A stretch of 64,000 bases of DNA from an uncultured Dehalococcoidia bacterium (GCA_951812535.1 CATOSK010000007.1:1-64000); one strand, 5' to 3'; counted from the first letter of the stretch, positions 17,553 through 26,786 are shown. Notes: generated by a model from the sequence alone, not told the origin. Program-made: numbers and translations.

Positions 17553-18680
17553 CTAAACGAACTGGGGCTTCTCGAAGACGCCGCCGACCAGGGGCTGCGC
17601 GTCCAGGCCCATCCAGTCTTCCAGGATGGTGGAGTAAACGCTGCGGAAGTCCAGGTTGGGGACCAGGTCGCCTTGCTCCAGGTCCTCGGCAGCGGTGGAC
17701 GGGTATTCGCTGTACTCGCCGCCCCTGACGTTCTCGCCGAGGACAAAGGCCGCGCCGCCCGCGCCGTGGTCGGTGCCGGAGCCGTTGTCATGGACGCGGC
17801 GTCCGAACTCGGTGAACATCAACAGGATGACGTTGTCGCCCACATCGTGGGCCTTGAGGTCGTCCATGAAGGAGGAGACGCCTTCGGAGACGTCCTTCCA
17901 CAGCTTGTCGTGCATCCCGGTCTGGTTGGAGTGGCTGTCGAAGCTGCCGTGGTCGCAGTAGAAGATGCGCGTGCCAAGGTCGGCCATGTGGACCTGGGCT
18001 ATCCCCTTGAGCTTGTTGGCCAACGGGGTGTCGGGGTACTCGACGTCGGAGGAGTACTGTTGCGGGGCCACCTTGAGGATGTCGGCGGCGGCCAGGGAGT
18101 CGAGGCCGGTCTGGCCCAGGTAGTCCATGACGAAACCGCTGCCGATGGTGGGTGAGTAGAGGCGGCTGAAGCGGTCGATGATCTTGCTCCGCTGGTCCTG
18201 TTCGGCGATGCCGGTCAGCATCCCGAAGTTGTTCAGGTCGTCAACGCAGGAAACTGGCACTCCGGGAAGCACCAGCGCCCGGAAGAGGCTGGGGCCGAAG
18301 CTGACGGTGGTGACGACGTTTTCCTTGTTGGGGTCTATCTCGCGGGTGGCCCGGCCCAGCCAGCCCTCGGTGCCCAGCTTGTCCGGCTCACAGGTGTGCC
18401 AGATGTCCATGGAGCGGAAGTGGGAACGGGGGGAGTTGGGGTAGCCGACGCCGTGGAGGATGGCCATGTTCCCCTCGTCGTAAACGGCCTTGAGGGGGGC
18501 CATCTCGGGGTGGAAGCCAACCTTGTCGTTGATCTTGAGGACGCGGTCCTCGGCGATTCCCACCGCCGGCCGGTTGTCGTAATAACGGGAGTCCGTGTAG
18601 GGGATGACCGTGTTGAAGTAGTCGTTGCCGCCGCTGAGCTGCAGGACTACCAAAACCGGGTCTTTCTTGGTCGAGGTCAT
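17553..18680 (-). CDS. DUF1501 family protein
   Basis: A 375-residue protein of the DUF1501 family, related to the alkaline-phosphatase/sulfatase fold. Diagnostic parts are LQLSGGNDYFNTVIPY near the start, HFRSMDIWHT around 87-96, CDHGSFDSHSNQ, and FTEFGRRVHDNGSGTDHGAGG. These His/Asp clusters are likely metal ligands. Many members carry a Tat signal; this one begins directly with the domain and has none. DUF1501 proteins are nearly always encoded beside DUF1800 proteins, as here. Their joint role is not established. AGGAGG precedes the ATG at 18680. Confidence 0.85.
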   Translation of the reverse strand: MTSTKKDPVLVVLQLSGGNDYFNTVIPYTDSRYYDNRPAVGIAEDRVLKINDKVGFHPEMAPLKAVYDEGNMAILHGVGYPNSPRSHFRSMDIWHTCEPDKLGTEGWLGRATREIDPNKENVVTTVSFGPSLFRALVLPGVPVSCVDDLNNFGMLTGIAEQDQRSKIIDRFSRLYSPTIGSGFVMDYLGQTGLDSLAAADILKVAPQQYSSDVEYPDTPLANKLKGIAQVHMADLGTRIFYCDHGSFDSHSNQTGMHDKLWKDVSEGVSSFMDDLKAHDVGDNVILLMFTEFGRRVHDNGSGTDHGAGGAAFVLGENVRGGEYSEYPSTAAEDLEQGDLVPNLDFRSVYSTILEDWMGLDAQPLVGGVFEKPQFV

Positions 18681-18826
18681 CGGTGGTTATCCTCCTAAAC
18701 ATCTCTGTGGGATTTGTTCCTGAATGGGCCTTAGAGCTTTATCCTGTAACTAGCAGGCCGCTCGGACGCTAAACTCCTCGCCGGAAATGACGCCTTATAC
18801 AAGCGGTTGGTGGTTGACCGTTGCCC

Positions 18827-19036
18827 TCAACCTCCCTGGAGAGCCAAAGCCACCAGAGCAGCGATGACACCACCCAAGCCGGCTAGCATTACGCCGCCCA
18901 GTCCCAGGATTGCCAGCAGAATTTGCCGCTGTCCGGCCCGTAAGTCCTGGACAGCCAGAGATAACTCGGCTACGCGTCCCTCCAACGTACCCAACTGTCC
19001 TTCCAACGTAGGCCGGATTTCGCTGTCTGTTGCCAT
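18827..19036 (-). CDS. Small coiled-coil membrane protein
   Basis: A 69-residue protein. Residues 8-35 form a heptad-like helix (LEGQLGTLEGRVAELSLAV), followed by a strongly hydrophobic segment (about 41-66, LLAILGLGGVMLAGLGG) that crosses the membrane once. It lies between the DUF1800 and DUF1501 genes on the same strand and may anchor or scaffold those proteins. The ATG at 19036 has AAGGA about 10 bases upstream; a longer frame starting at 19090 would add 18 residues. The function is unknown. Confidence 0.6.
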   Translation of the reverse strand: MATDSEIRPTLEGQLGTLEGRVAELSLAVQDLRAGQRQILLAILGLGGVMLAGLGGVIAALVALALQGG

Positions 19037-19099
19037 TCTGCAGTGAGGTCCTTTTTCGTGATGAGCGGGGAGGGCCAGTTCCCCGCTCATTAGCGGGTC

Positions 19100-20494
19100 T
19101 TAGGCGTACTGGTAGTCGCGCAGGGAGACGATGAGCTGCAACAGCTCGGAAACTCGGTCGGCCGAGCCGGAAGCGTTTTCCCAGGTCAAAGTGCCGCCGG
19201 CGCCGGCGTGGTCGATCAATTCCTGGCGGGTCTCGGCGTTGACTTCCAGCGGCCCCATCAGGTCGAGGCAGTTGTCGACCAAAGCCTCGGGAGAGAGGTC
19301 GCCATTGGCCCGGAGCCGGTTGATGATGGACTGCACGCCGGGGCGTTCAACGTCGCCAACCAGATCGGCGGTGAAGTTGATCCGGCGCATCAGGGAGCCG
19401 CTGTTGATCCACTCGACGCCGGTGTGCCAGCCCTCGACGCTGGGGGGATTCAGCAGGTCCTGGCCCATGTACTGGGCCTGGCGGGACAACTCACCGATTC
19501 CGGGAGCCGGGAAGCCGTATCCGCCGACCAGCTTCATGGTCCCGACGACGACTTCGGCGGGGTTCTTCAGCCGGGCGTAGCGGGACTCCTTGAAGAAGTC
19601 CGAGTTGAACAGGACCCGGAGGACGGACCTGATGTCGTAGTTGGACTCGACGAAGGTGTCGGCCAGCAAGTCGATGGCGTCCTGGTCCCGCGGCGGGGTC
19701 ACGGCCCACGCCGGGACCTGGGCCTCGTCAGCCACAAAGTAGTTATAGAGGTGGCGGGCGATGAAGGTGGCGGTGGCGGGGTGCTGGCAGACGATATCGA
19801 TGATGTCGTCACCGTCGAAGTCGCCCGTCTCGCCAAGGAAGGTCTTGTCGGTGCTGTCGTGGTCTTCGGGCAGGTAGGTGAAGTGCCAGTCGTGGCGTCC
19901 GAGTGGGCCTCGGGGGAGCTTGGGCTCGATAGTCCAGCCGGTGAAGGCCCGGGACGCTTCCCTCACGTCCACCTCGGTGTAGTTGCCCACGCCCATGCTG
20001 AACAGCTCCAGAAGCTCACGCCCCCAGTTCTCATTCACCGCGTCGGCGTGGTTTTCGCAGTTGTCCAGCCAGTAAATCATGGCCGGGTTCTTGGACAAGT
20101 CCAGGATGAGATCCTTGTAACTGCCCATTCCCTTTTCGCGGAACATGGCAACCATGCGGACGATCTCGTCATAGTGGTCCACCTTGGAGACGCCAGTGGC
20201 GAACACCTGGTGCCAGAAGAGGGCCATCTTCTCTTCCAGGGGCCTCTCGGTGTTGACCATGAACCAGAGCCATTCGGCGGCGCCCATCCCGGGAAGAGTG
20301 CCGGGCTTCCAGGTCCAGGGGTGGTAGCGGACCAGTTCATAGCGGTCAAGAGCAGGCTTGCTCTCGGGGTTCAGGAGCTCTTCAACGGTGGCTTCGTATC
20401 CCCGGGCAGCCCGCTCCTCCAGCTCCTCCCGGGTTGCGCCGAAACCGGCCCGGCGCATCAGGTGGGCCATCAAAGCTATATCTTGGTTTCCCAT
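19100..20494 (-). CDS. DUF1800 family protein
   Basis: A 464-residue helical protein. The N-terminus has the family motif HLMRRAGFGATREELEE. The centre has NENWGRELLELFSMGVGNYTEVDVREASRAFTGW, and the C-terminal part NPPSVEGWHTGVEW. These match DUF1800, whose function is unknown and which is paired with DUF1501 in Planctomycetota, Verrucomicrobiota and some Chloroflexota. No signal peptide is visible. AAGGAGGA lies 6 bases before the ATG at 20494, and a clear promoter lies at 20559-20588. It is the first gene of a five-gene minus-strand run. Confidence 0.85.
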   Translation of the reverse strand: MGNQDIALMAHLMRRAGFGATREELEERAARGYEATVEELLNPESKPALDRYELVRYHPWTWKPGTLPGMGAAEWLWFMVNTERPLEEKMALFWHQVFATGVSKVDHYDEIVRMVAMFREKGMGSYKDLILDLSKNPAMIYWLDNCENHADAVNENWGRELLELFSMGVGNYTEVDVREASRAFTGWTIEPKLPRGPLGRHDWHFTYLPEDHDSTDKTFLGETGDFDGDDIIDIVCQHPATATFIARHLYNYFVADEAQVPAWAVTPPRDQDAIDLLADTFVESNYDIRSVLRVLFNSDFFKESRYARLKNPAEVVVGTMKLVGGYGFPAPGIGELSRQAQYMGQDLLNPPSVEGWHTGVEWINSGSLMRRINFTADLVGDVERPGVQSIINRLRANGDLSPEALVDNCLDLMGPLEVNAETRQELIDHAGAGGTLTWENASGSADRVSELLQLIVSLRDYQYA

Positions 20495-20558
20495 AGACCA
20501 TCCTCCTTGTTATTGGCGGATTTAATACCTGTTTGGCATCCTTGCAAAGGTGGAAACG

Positions 20559-20588
20559 ATTATCCGGTAGCCGCGTTTGGAATGTCAA
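20559..20588 (-). promoter_or_regulatory. Promoter of the DUF1800 operon
   Basis: TTGACA (20588-20583), 18-base spacer, GATAAT (20564-20559). It is back to back with the promoter of the peptide-importer operon, with about 30 bases between the two -35 boxes. Confidence 0.65.
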
Positions 20589-20619
20589 ATTTCGACCGTA
20601 TTTTCCGCGCTCAATATTG

Positions 20620-20648
20620 TTGACAACCCCATGCAATCATGCTAGTTT
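20620..20648 (+). promoter_or_regulatory. Promoter of the Opp/Dpp importer operon
   Basis: TTGACA (20620-20625), 17-base spacer, TAGTTT (20643-20648). The leader to the first gene is about 155 bases and contains a perfect palindrome. Confidence 0.6.
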
Positions 20649-20710
20649 GCCTCAACCTGTTCGGGGATGGGGTTGCGGCTCTCCCGCGCGTGGCTCTCAA
20701 CTGCGCCATT

Positions 20711-20729
20711 CAAGAGGAAATTCCTCTTG
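20711..20729. promoter_or_regulatory. Perfect palindrome in the importer leader
   Basis: CAAGAGGAA-A-TTCCTCTTG: 9-base arms around one base. It lies about 60 bases downstream of the predicted transcription start, suitable for a roadblock operator. A one-base loop makes an RNA hairpin of full length unlikely. Confidence 0.45.
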
Positions 20730-20809
20730 TCCCGCGCCAGACCTGCGCCGACGGGAACTCTGCCACCGCACCCGCCGGGTAAGTTAGGAAAAGGGGGAGG
20801 AAGCGACCC

Positions 20810-22684
20810 ATGAAAAGGTATTACCCCGGAACCCGACTCTTTCTGGGCATAGCAGTACTATTGTTGGCCCTTGCAGCCGTCGCCTGCGGGTCGGCGGCTG
20901 AGACCCAGGAGCAACCCCCGGCGGCAGCTCAGGAACAACCCGCCGCTCAGGCCGCTCCCTCAGCCCCGCAGGCGGACACAGGGACCGCAGCCTCTTCCGG
21001 CAGCGGCTCCACCGGCTCCAACACCATGGAAACGGCGTCGGCAGCCCCCACCAAGGCCCCCGCAGACAGCGCAATGGCAGCCAAGCCGGCAGGAGTGGAC
21101 AACTTCACCATAATGGTGACCAGCCAGGGTAACGAGAAGTTCACCCACAAGTACTCTTCCGGCGAGAACAACCTGTGGAAGCGCCTGAGCCACACGTGGC
21201 TGCTCGGCGCCAACTTGACCGACGGCAGCCTGGTGATAGACCCGGCGACCAGCGTCGCCAGCGACTGGGAAATCTCAGCCGACGGGTTGACCTGGGAATT
21301 CACGGTGCGGGACGACATTCCCTTCCACGATGGCAGCTTCATTAATGTTGACGACCTGATGTTCAGCAACAGCTTCAATGTTTCAGAAGAAGCCACGGGA
21401 GTTTCGACGGTGCGGGTGGCGCGGGAGATCACCAACCGGGAGATCACTGGCCCCGACACCTTCGCAGTGTCGACCAAGACTCCTCTGGGCAACCTGGGAG
21501 CGGCGTGGTCGGAAATCGACAACACGACCCAGGGAGCCATCTACAGCGTAGATTACTATAAGAGCCTTCCGGAAGGGGAACCGGTGGAGAACTGCACGCC
21601 GGTGGAGTTCTGCGTGCGGTTCAGCGAGTTCGAGAAGAACCCCACCCCCGGCATGGCCGGGGCCTATAAGGTAATCGAACACCGTCAGTCGGAAGAACTG
21701 GTCTACGAGCGGTTCGAGGACTACTTCCTGGCCGACCAGCGCCCCTATCCCTTCCAGCAGATTTCCCTGCAGTTGGTGCCCGAGCTTTCTACCAGGGTCG
21801 CGGCTCTGACGGCAGGCAACGCCGACCTTATTGAGGCCGATTTGACCGTAATCGACCAGATCGAGGAGGGCGATGGCCAGGTGATGTACGTCGAAGAGGC
21901 GGTGCATATCTGGATCAACGCCAACGGCTGCGAACGGGAGACGGACAACGATGGCCAGCCCATCATGTGCAACAACCCGGACGTCCGCTACGCGCTGGAC
22001 TACGCCATCGACAAGACGGTGGTGCAGCAGCTGTACGGCGGTGAAGGGGTGTTCACCATCGCCGGATACCAGGGCATCGGCAGCCCATCTGGCCTGGGCT
22101 ACGAGGAGAACATCGCTCCGCTGCCCTTCGACCCGGACAAGGCCAAGGAACTCATGGCCAATGCCGGGTACCCCGGCGGCGAAGGATTCAACGGCGGCCG
22201 CGTTTTCCTCATCAACACCTGGACCGGCGCCGGAGCCCCGCTGACGGTGGAGGTTTCCGAGCTGATCTGCAACATGTGGACCCAGAATCTGGGCATCAAC
22301 TGCGAAGTCAACGTAGGCGAAGAAGTCTCGATGAAGAAGATCCAGTACGCCGGCGAGATCGCCGGCCAGTACCTGGTCCGCACCAACGAGAACACCTTCG
22401 ACGGCGGACGGCGGATGCTGGGCCGCTACAGCGCCGACGGCTACATCGCCAAGGACCCGGACCTGGCCGACAACATCATCAAGCCGGCCCTGGCCACCAT
22501 CGGGACCCAGGAGGAGCGTCACCAGGCTTACAACAAGGCTCTCAAGGCCGTGTTCGACAAGCACTACGACTTCAGCCCGGGCTACCTGAACCAGCCCTAC
22601 GGGGTTTCCGCCAGGGTCGATACCTGGGACCCGTGGCCGCTGTCCCCCTATCCCAGCGCCCTTTGGACGATGACGTTCAAATAG
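20810..22684 (+). CDS. Family 5 extracellular solute-binding lipoprotein
   Basis: A 624-residue ligand-capturing component of an Opp/Dpp-type ABC importer. The N-terminus is a lipoprotein signal with lipobox AAVAC, acylated Cys at 26. An Ala/Pro/Gln/Ser-rich linker follows to about residue 90. The mature domain has SBP_bac_5 features: LVIDPATSVASDWEISADG, FTVRDDIPFHDGSFINVDD, VRYALDYAIDKTVV, and a C-terminal YGVSARVDTWDPWPLSPY. Substrate could be a peptide, opine, sugar or metal chelate. Start ATG at 20810 with GGGAGGAAG upstream. It heads the five-gene operon through 26729. Confidence 0.9.
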   Translation: MKRYYPGTRLFLGIAVLLLALAAVACGSAAETQEQPPAAAQEQPAAQAAPSAPQADTGTAASSGSGSTGSNTMETASAAPTKAPADSAMAAKPAGVDNFTIMVTSQGNEKFTHKYSSGENNLWKRLSHTWLLGANLTDGSLVIDPATSVASDWEISADGLTWEFTVRDDIPFHDGSFINVDDLMFSNSFNVSEEATGVSTVRVAREITNREITGPDTFAVSTKTPLGNLGAAWSEIDNTTQGAIYSVDYYKSLPEGEPVENCTPVEFCVRFSEFEKNPTPGMAGAYKVIEHRQSEELVYERFEDYFLADQRPYPFQQISLQLVPELSTRVAALTAGNADLIEADLTVIDQIEEGDGQVMYVEEAVHIWINANGCERETDNDGQPIMCNNPDVRYALDYAIDKTVVQQLYGGEGVFTIAGYQGIGSPSGLGYEENIAPLPFDPDKAKELMANAGYPGGEGFNGGRVFLINTWTGAGAPLTVEVSELICNMWTQNLGINCEVNVGEEVSMKKIQYAGEIAGQYLVRTNENTFDGGRRMLGRYSADGYIAKDPDLADNIIKPALATIGTQEERHQAYNKALKAVFDKHYDFSPGYLNQPYGVSARVDTWDPWPLSPYPSALWTMTFK

Positions 22685-22732
22685 GCAAAACATGGGCCAC
22701 GCTCAACCCTGAATAAGGGGCTTCACCATCGG

Positions 22733-22761
22733 TCAAGGAGGGCCTTACCGGCCTTCCTTGA
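22733..22761 (+). terminator. Intercistronic hairpin after the binding-protein gene
   Basis: A 12-base-pair stem (TCAAGGAGGGCC with GGCCTTCCTTGA, one G-U pair) and 5-base loop. No T-run follows (CTTTACG). This fits a 3'-end stabiliser or partial terminator that keeps the binding protein more abundant than the permeases, rather than a full stop. Confidence 0.6.
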
Positions 22762-22845
22762 CTTTACGTAGAGGAAGCGTTGTAATTTGGCTATCTGCCC
22801 GGGAGCCTCAAAAAGGGCGGAGGGGCCAACAAACCAGAGGAGTCA

Positions 22846-23763
22846 ATGCAAAGGTTCATAGCCATACGAATTGTTCAATCCGTTTTTACGCTGCTGGTGC
22901 TCAGCGCAGTTGTTTTCTTCGGCGCCGAGCAGACCGGCGACTTGGCTCTGGTCCTCTCCACTGCTGATACAACCCAGGCGGAATTGGAAGAACTCCGGGT
23001 CAAGCTCGGCTTGGACAAGCCGGCTTACATCAGGTACGCCAACTATCTGGGCAATCTTTTCCAGGGGGACCTGGGCAACTCGGGAGTCAAGCGCCGCCCG
23101 GTCATTGAAATGCTGGCCGAGAGGCTGCCCGCCACGCTCCAACTGGCGGCGGCGGGACTGCTGGTGGCGATGTTCGTTGGAATACCCCTGGGCATCGTCG
23201 CGGCCATCAACCGGAACACATTCATCGACAAGTTCGCCAAGGTCTTCGCCATCGTCGGAATGTCGGCCCCCCAGTTCTGGATCGCCATCATGACGATCAT
23301 GCTGTTCGCCGCCTACTGGAAAATTCTCCCGACCCACGGCAAGGGAGGGCTGGACCACTACATCCTGCCGTCCATTACCATTTCCCTTTTCATTATGGCT
23401 GGTTTCATGCGCCTCACCCGCTCCAGCATGTTGGAGGTCATGGACAGCGAGTTCGTCAAGTTTGCCCGCATCAAGGGCTTGAGCGAGCGGATGGTCGTCT
23501 ACAAGCACGCGCTGAAAAACGCCATCATCCCGATCCTGACCTTCGGCGGAGTCAGCTTCGCCGGTCTGCTCAATGGCGCCATCGTCATCGAGGTTGTCTT
23601 CGCCTGGCCCGGCCTGGGAAGGTTGATGCTGGACAGCATCCGGGAAAGAGACACCCAGGTAATCATGGCGACCATTCTCACATCCGGTTTCCTTTATATT
23701 CTCATGGCAACCATCGTTGATATACTCTATGCCTACGTGGATCCCAGGATCAGGTTCGCATAG
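22846..23763 (+). CDS. ABC importer permease, DppB/OppB type
   Basis: A 305-residue inner-membrane permease with about six membrane segments. The N-terminal segment reads RIVQSVFTLLVLSAVVFFGAEQTGD, and LGLDKPAYIRYANYLGNLFQGDLG is the typical periplasmic region of DppB. The EAA loop that contacts the ATPase is FVKFARIKGLSERMVVYKHALKNA. It is paired with the downstream DppC-type permease to form the transmembrane heterodimer. AGAGGAG lies 3 bases before the ATG. Confidence 0.9.
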   Translation: MQRFIAIRIVQSVFTLLVLSAVVFFGAEQTGDLALVLSTADTTQAELEELRVKLGLDKPAYIRYANYLGNLFQGDLGNSGVKRRPVIEMLAERLPATLQLAAAGLLVAMFVGIPLGIVAAINRNTFIDKFAKVFAIVGMSAPQFWIAIMTIMLFAAYWKILPTHGKGGLDHYILPSITISLFIMAGFMRLTRSSMLEVMDSEFVKFARIKGLSERMVVYKHALKNAIIPILTFGGVSFAGLLNGAIVIEVVFAWPGLGRLMLDSIRERDTQVIMATILTSGFLYILMATIVDILYAYVDPRIRFA

Positions 23764-23825
23764 CGGCCGTACCAGGCCCCCATCCTGCGCAAGCCGGAAG
23801 ACCACCCTAACTTCGGAGGAAACCC

Positions 23826-24722
23826 GTGGCTACAGCCACCAACGAATCGACTATTGAAGTAAAACAAAGTGCGGCCCTGCAGCGCCGGTGGCGGCAGATG
23901 CAGGAACTTCGCCTTCCCTGGATTCCCATAGGCGTCCTGATGGTGCTCTTGGTCTGCGCCGTCTTCGCCAACTTCCTGGCTCCCTATGACCCCAAGGAGA
24001 TCGACGTGCTCAAGGGCGTCCAGCGTGTTGGCCCCTTCCAGACGTCGGAAAACCTGCTGGGTGTCGATATGCTGGGCCGGGACATGCTCAGCCGCCTTAT
24101 TCACGGCGCCCGCATCTCGGCGTTCATCAGCCTGGTGTCCCTGGGCTTCGGCGCCGCCGTCGGCACCGCTATCGGCATCGCCTCCGGGTACTTTGGAGGA
24201 AAGACCGACGCCTTCATCATGCGGTTATGCGACGCGGTTATGGGGTTCCCCACCATCCTGTTGGCATTGATCATTGTGGCCATCCTGGGAGCGGGAATCC
24301 TAAACGTCATCCTTGCTATCATGGCCACGGTGTGGGCCAGGTTCGCCCGCCAGATCCGCGGCGAAGTGCTGACGTTGAAGGAACGGGACTTCGTAACCAT
24401 GGCCGTAGTGGCCGGCGTGCCGTCTCGCACCATCATGGCGCGCCACATCTTCCCCAACGTGGTCAACACGGTGCTGATCGTGGTCAGCCTGTTGGTGGGA
24501 CAGACCATCCTCCTGGAGGCTTCCCTCAGCTTCCTGGGTGTCGGTGTTCCTCCTGGAGAACCGGCGTGGGGCATCATGGTGGCCGAGGGAAGAAACAACC
24601 TCATCAACGTCTGGTGGCTGTCCCTGCTCCCCGGTCTCGCCATAACCTCGGTGGTAATTGCGATGAACCTCTTCGGAGACTGGCTGCGGGACACCCTGGA
24701 CCCCAAGCTGCGGCGGACCTGA
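23826..24722 (+). CDS. ABC importer permease, DppC/OppC type
   Basis: A 298-residue inner-membrane permease. After a cytoplasmic N-terminus comes the OppC_N segment (WIPIGVLMVLLVCAVFANFLAPYDP), then HLLGTDxxGRD-like LLGVDMLGRDMLSRLIHGAR, and five further segments. The EAA loop is ERDFVTMAVVAGVPSRTIMARHIFPN. GTG start at 23826 with CGGAGGAAA four bases before it. It is complete and co-transcribed with dppB-like and the two ATPase genes. Confidence 0.9.
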   Translation: MATATNESTIEVKQSAALQRRWRQMQELRLPWIPIGVLMVLLVCAVFANFLAPYDPKEIDVLKGVQRVGPFQTSENLLGVDMLGRDMLSRLIHGARISAFISLVSLGFGAAVGTAIGIASGYFGGKTDAFIMRLCDAVMGFPTILLALIIVAILGAGILNVILAIMATVWARFARQIRGEVLTLKERDFVTMAVVAGVPSRTIMARHIFPNVVNTVLIVVSLLVGQTILLEASLSFLGVGVPPGEPAWGIMVAEGRNNLINVWWLSLLPGLAITSVVIAMNLFGDWLRDTLDPKLRRT

Positions 24723-24757
24723 TTCCTGGCTAAATCTGCAAGGGCGGAGTTGATAAC

Positions 24758-25738
24758 GTGGCAGAAGCTCCCATACTTGACGTTCAAGGGCTCAAGACCT
24801 ATTTCTTCACCCGCACCGGCGTGGTTAAGGCCGTGGACGGCGTGAGCTTCACGCTCCATCCCGGCGAAACCCTGGGAATCGTCGGCGAGTCGGGCTCGGG
24901 CAAAAGCATGACCGCCCTGTCCCTGATGCGCCTGGTGCCCCAGCCCGCGGGCCAGATCGTGGAGGGCAGGATCCTCTTTGAGGGCGAAGACCTCGTGCAG
25001 AAGACCCAGTCCGAAATGCAGCACATCCGCGGCCGCGACATCTGCATGATTCTTCAGGATCCGATGACCTCGTTGAACCCCGTGTTCACCGTCGGCAACC
25101 AGGTTGTCGAGACCGTCCGGCAGGGCGCTCCGGACCGGTCGATCGGCCTACGGGACCGCGCCATCGACCTGTTGTCCAAGGTCAAGATTGCATCGCCCGA
25201 AATCCGGTTCAGCAACTTCCCCCACCAGATGAGCGGCGGTATGCGCCAGAGAGTCGTCGGAGCCATTGCAATTGCCGGGGCCCCGAAGGTCCTGATAGCC
25301 GACGAAGCAACCACTTCCCTCGACGCAACGATCCAGTACCAGTACCTGGCCCTGCTCAAGGAACTGCAGGAAGAGACCGGGATGGCCATCATCTTCATCA
25401 CCCACGACTTCGGCATTGTGGCGAAGATGTGCGACCGGGTGGCGGTGATGTATGCCGGCAAGGTCGCCGAGATCGCCGATGTTCGCGACCTTTTCAACAG
25501 CCCGGCTCACCCTTACACCGAGGCGCTGATGCGGTCGGTTCCCAACGTGGATGAGGACGTGGACTTCCTCTATTCCATCGAGGGCCAGCCTCCCGCGCTG
25601 GACGACCTTCCGCCGGGATGCACCTTCGCCCCGCGTTGTCCCTACGTTTTCGACCGCTGCCACGAGGAATTCCCTGACCTGGTCAACGTCGGGTCAGGAC
25701 ATAGCGCGACCTGCTGGAAACTGGAAGAAGGGGGCTAA
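24758..25738 (+). CDS. ABC importer ATPase, DppD/OppD type
   Basis: A 326-residue ATPase. Walker A GESGSGKSM, Q-loop MILQDPMTSLNP, signature MSGGMRQR, Walker B VLIADEATTSLD, and switch His in FITHDFG. The C-terminal oligopeptide-transport domain has the Cys motif CTFAPRCPYVFDRC with a fourth Cys near the end (ATCW), which in this family can bind a 4Fe-4S cluster. GTG start at 24758. Its stop is 1 base before the next ATPase gene. Confidence 0.9.
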   Translation: MAEAPILDVQGLKTYFFTRTGVVKAVDGVSFTLHPGETLGIVGESGSGKSMTALSLMRLVPQPAGQIVEGRILFEGEDLVQKTQSEMQHIRGRDICMILQDPMTSLNPVFTVGNQVVETVRQGAPDRSIGLRDRAIDLLSKVKIASPEIRFSNFPHQMSGGMRQRVVGAIAIAGAPKVLIADEATTSLDATIQYQYLALLKELQEETGMAIIFITHDFGIVAKMCDRVAVMYAGKVAEIADVRDLFNSPAHPYTEALMRSVPNVDEDVDFLYSIEGQPPALDDLPPGCTFAPRCPYVFDRCHEEFPDLVNVGSGHSATCWKLEEGG

Positions 25739-25739
25739 T

Positions 25740-26729
25740 ATGGCTACGGCAACCCAAGAAGCTACGGACGCCATAATCCGTCTCGAGGAATGCAAGAAGT
25801 ATTTCCCCGTTACCAAGGGACTGGTCATCCGCAAGGCCATAGGCCAGGTCAAGGCGGTTGACGGTATTTCCTTCGAAATCCGCCAGGGCGAGACCTACAG
25901 CCTGGTGGGAGAGTCCGGCTGCGGCAAGACCACCACCGCCAAGATGGTGCTGCAGGTCGAAACTCCCACCGACGGCCTTATCCGGTTCAACGGCAAGAAC
26001 ATGGCCGAGTTCAACACCGCCGACCGCAAAAACTACCGGTCATCGGTCCAGGCCGTGTTCCAGGACCCCTGGAGTTCGCTCAACCCACGCATGAAGGTGG
26101 GTTCTATCATCCTGGAGCCCCTGCTGACCAACCAGACCATGGGCAAGCACGAGGCCAGGGAGAACCTGGAGCGCCTGCTGCGGGACGTTGGATTGCACAA
26201 TTTCCAGGCTGACTACTATCCCCACGAGTTCAGCGGTGGACAGCGCCAGCGCATCGCCATTGCCCGCGCGCTTTCCCTGCAGCCCCAGGTCATCGTGCTC
26301 GACGAGCCGGTGTCGGCGCTGGACGTGTCCATCCGTGCCCAGATCATGAACCTGCTGAAGCAACTGCAGGACCAGTACGGCGTCAGCTACCTCCTCATCG
26401 CCCACAACCTGGCAACCGTCCGGTACATGAGCCACCACGTGGGCGTGATGTACCTCGGAAAAATGGTGGAGGAAGCTCCCACCAAGACCCTGTTCGCCAA
26501 CCCCATGCACCCCTACACCAAGGCCCTCATCGCGGCGTCCCTGCCGGCCCACCCGGACATCCAGCGCGAGGACCTGGTGCTGTCGGGCGAGGTTCCCTCT
26601 CCGTTGAACCCTCCCTCGGGCTGCACCTTCCATCCCCGCTGCCCCTTTGTCATGGACCGGTGCTCGGCAGAGGAGCCCCAGCTTCGGGAGCTGGAGCCGG
26701 AACACTGGGTGCATTGCCACCTGTACTGA
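25740..26729 (+). CDS. ABC importer ATPase, DppF/OppF type
   Basis: A 329-residue partner ATPase. Walker A GESGCGKTT, Q-loop AVFQDPWSSLNP, signature FSGGQRQR, Walker B VIVLDEPVSALD, switch His LIAHNLA. The C-terminal Cys motif is CTFHPRCPFVMDRC. The ATG at 25740 overlaps nothing but follows the previous stop by one base, so the two ATPases are translated together at equal levels, as expected for a heterodimer. A strong terminator ends the operon just downstream. Confidence 0.9.
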   Translation: MATATQEATDAIIRLEECKKYFPVTKGLVIRKAIGQVKAVDGISFEIRQGETYSLVGESGCGKTTTAKMVLQVETPTDGLIRFNGKNMAEFNTADRKNYRSSVQAVFQDPWSSLNPRMKVGSIILEPLLTNQTMGKHEARENLERLLRDVGLHNFQADYYPHEFSGGQRQRIAIARALSLQPQVIVLDEPVSALDVSIRAQIMNLLKQLQDQYGVSYLLIAHNLATVRYMSHHVGVMYLGKMVEEAPTKTLFANPMHPYTKALIAASLPAHPDIQREDLVLSGEVPSPLNPPSGCTFHPRCPFVMDRCSAEEPQLRELEPEHWVHCHLY

Positions 26730-26755
26730 CCATTGGGTTTCAGACCATACCGATT

Positions 26756-26786
26756 GGGGCGGGTCCGAGACCCGCCCCTTGTCGTT
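26756..26786 (+). terminator. Terminator of the importer operon
   Basis: Perfect 10-base-pair stem GGGGCGGGTC / GACCCGCCCC with a 3-base loop, followed by TTGTCGTT. The U-tract is interrupted but the stem is very stable. Confidence 0.8.
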
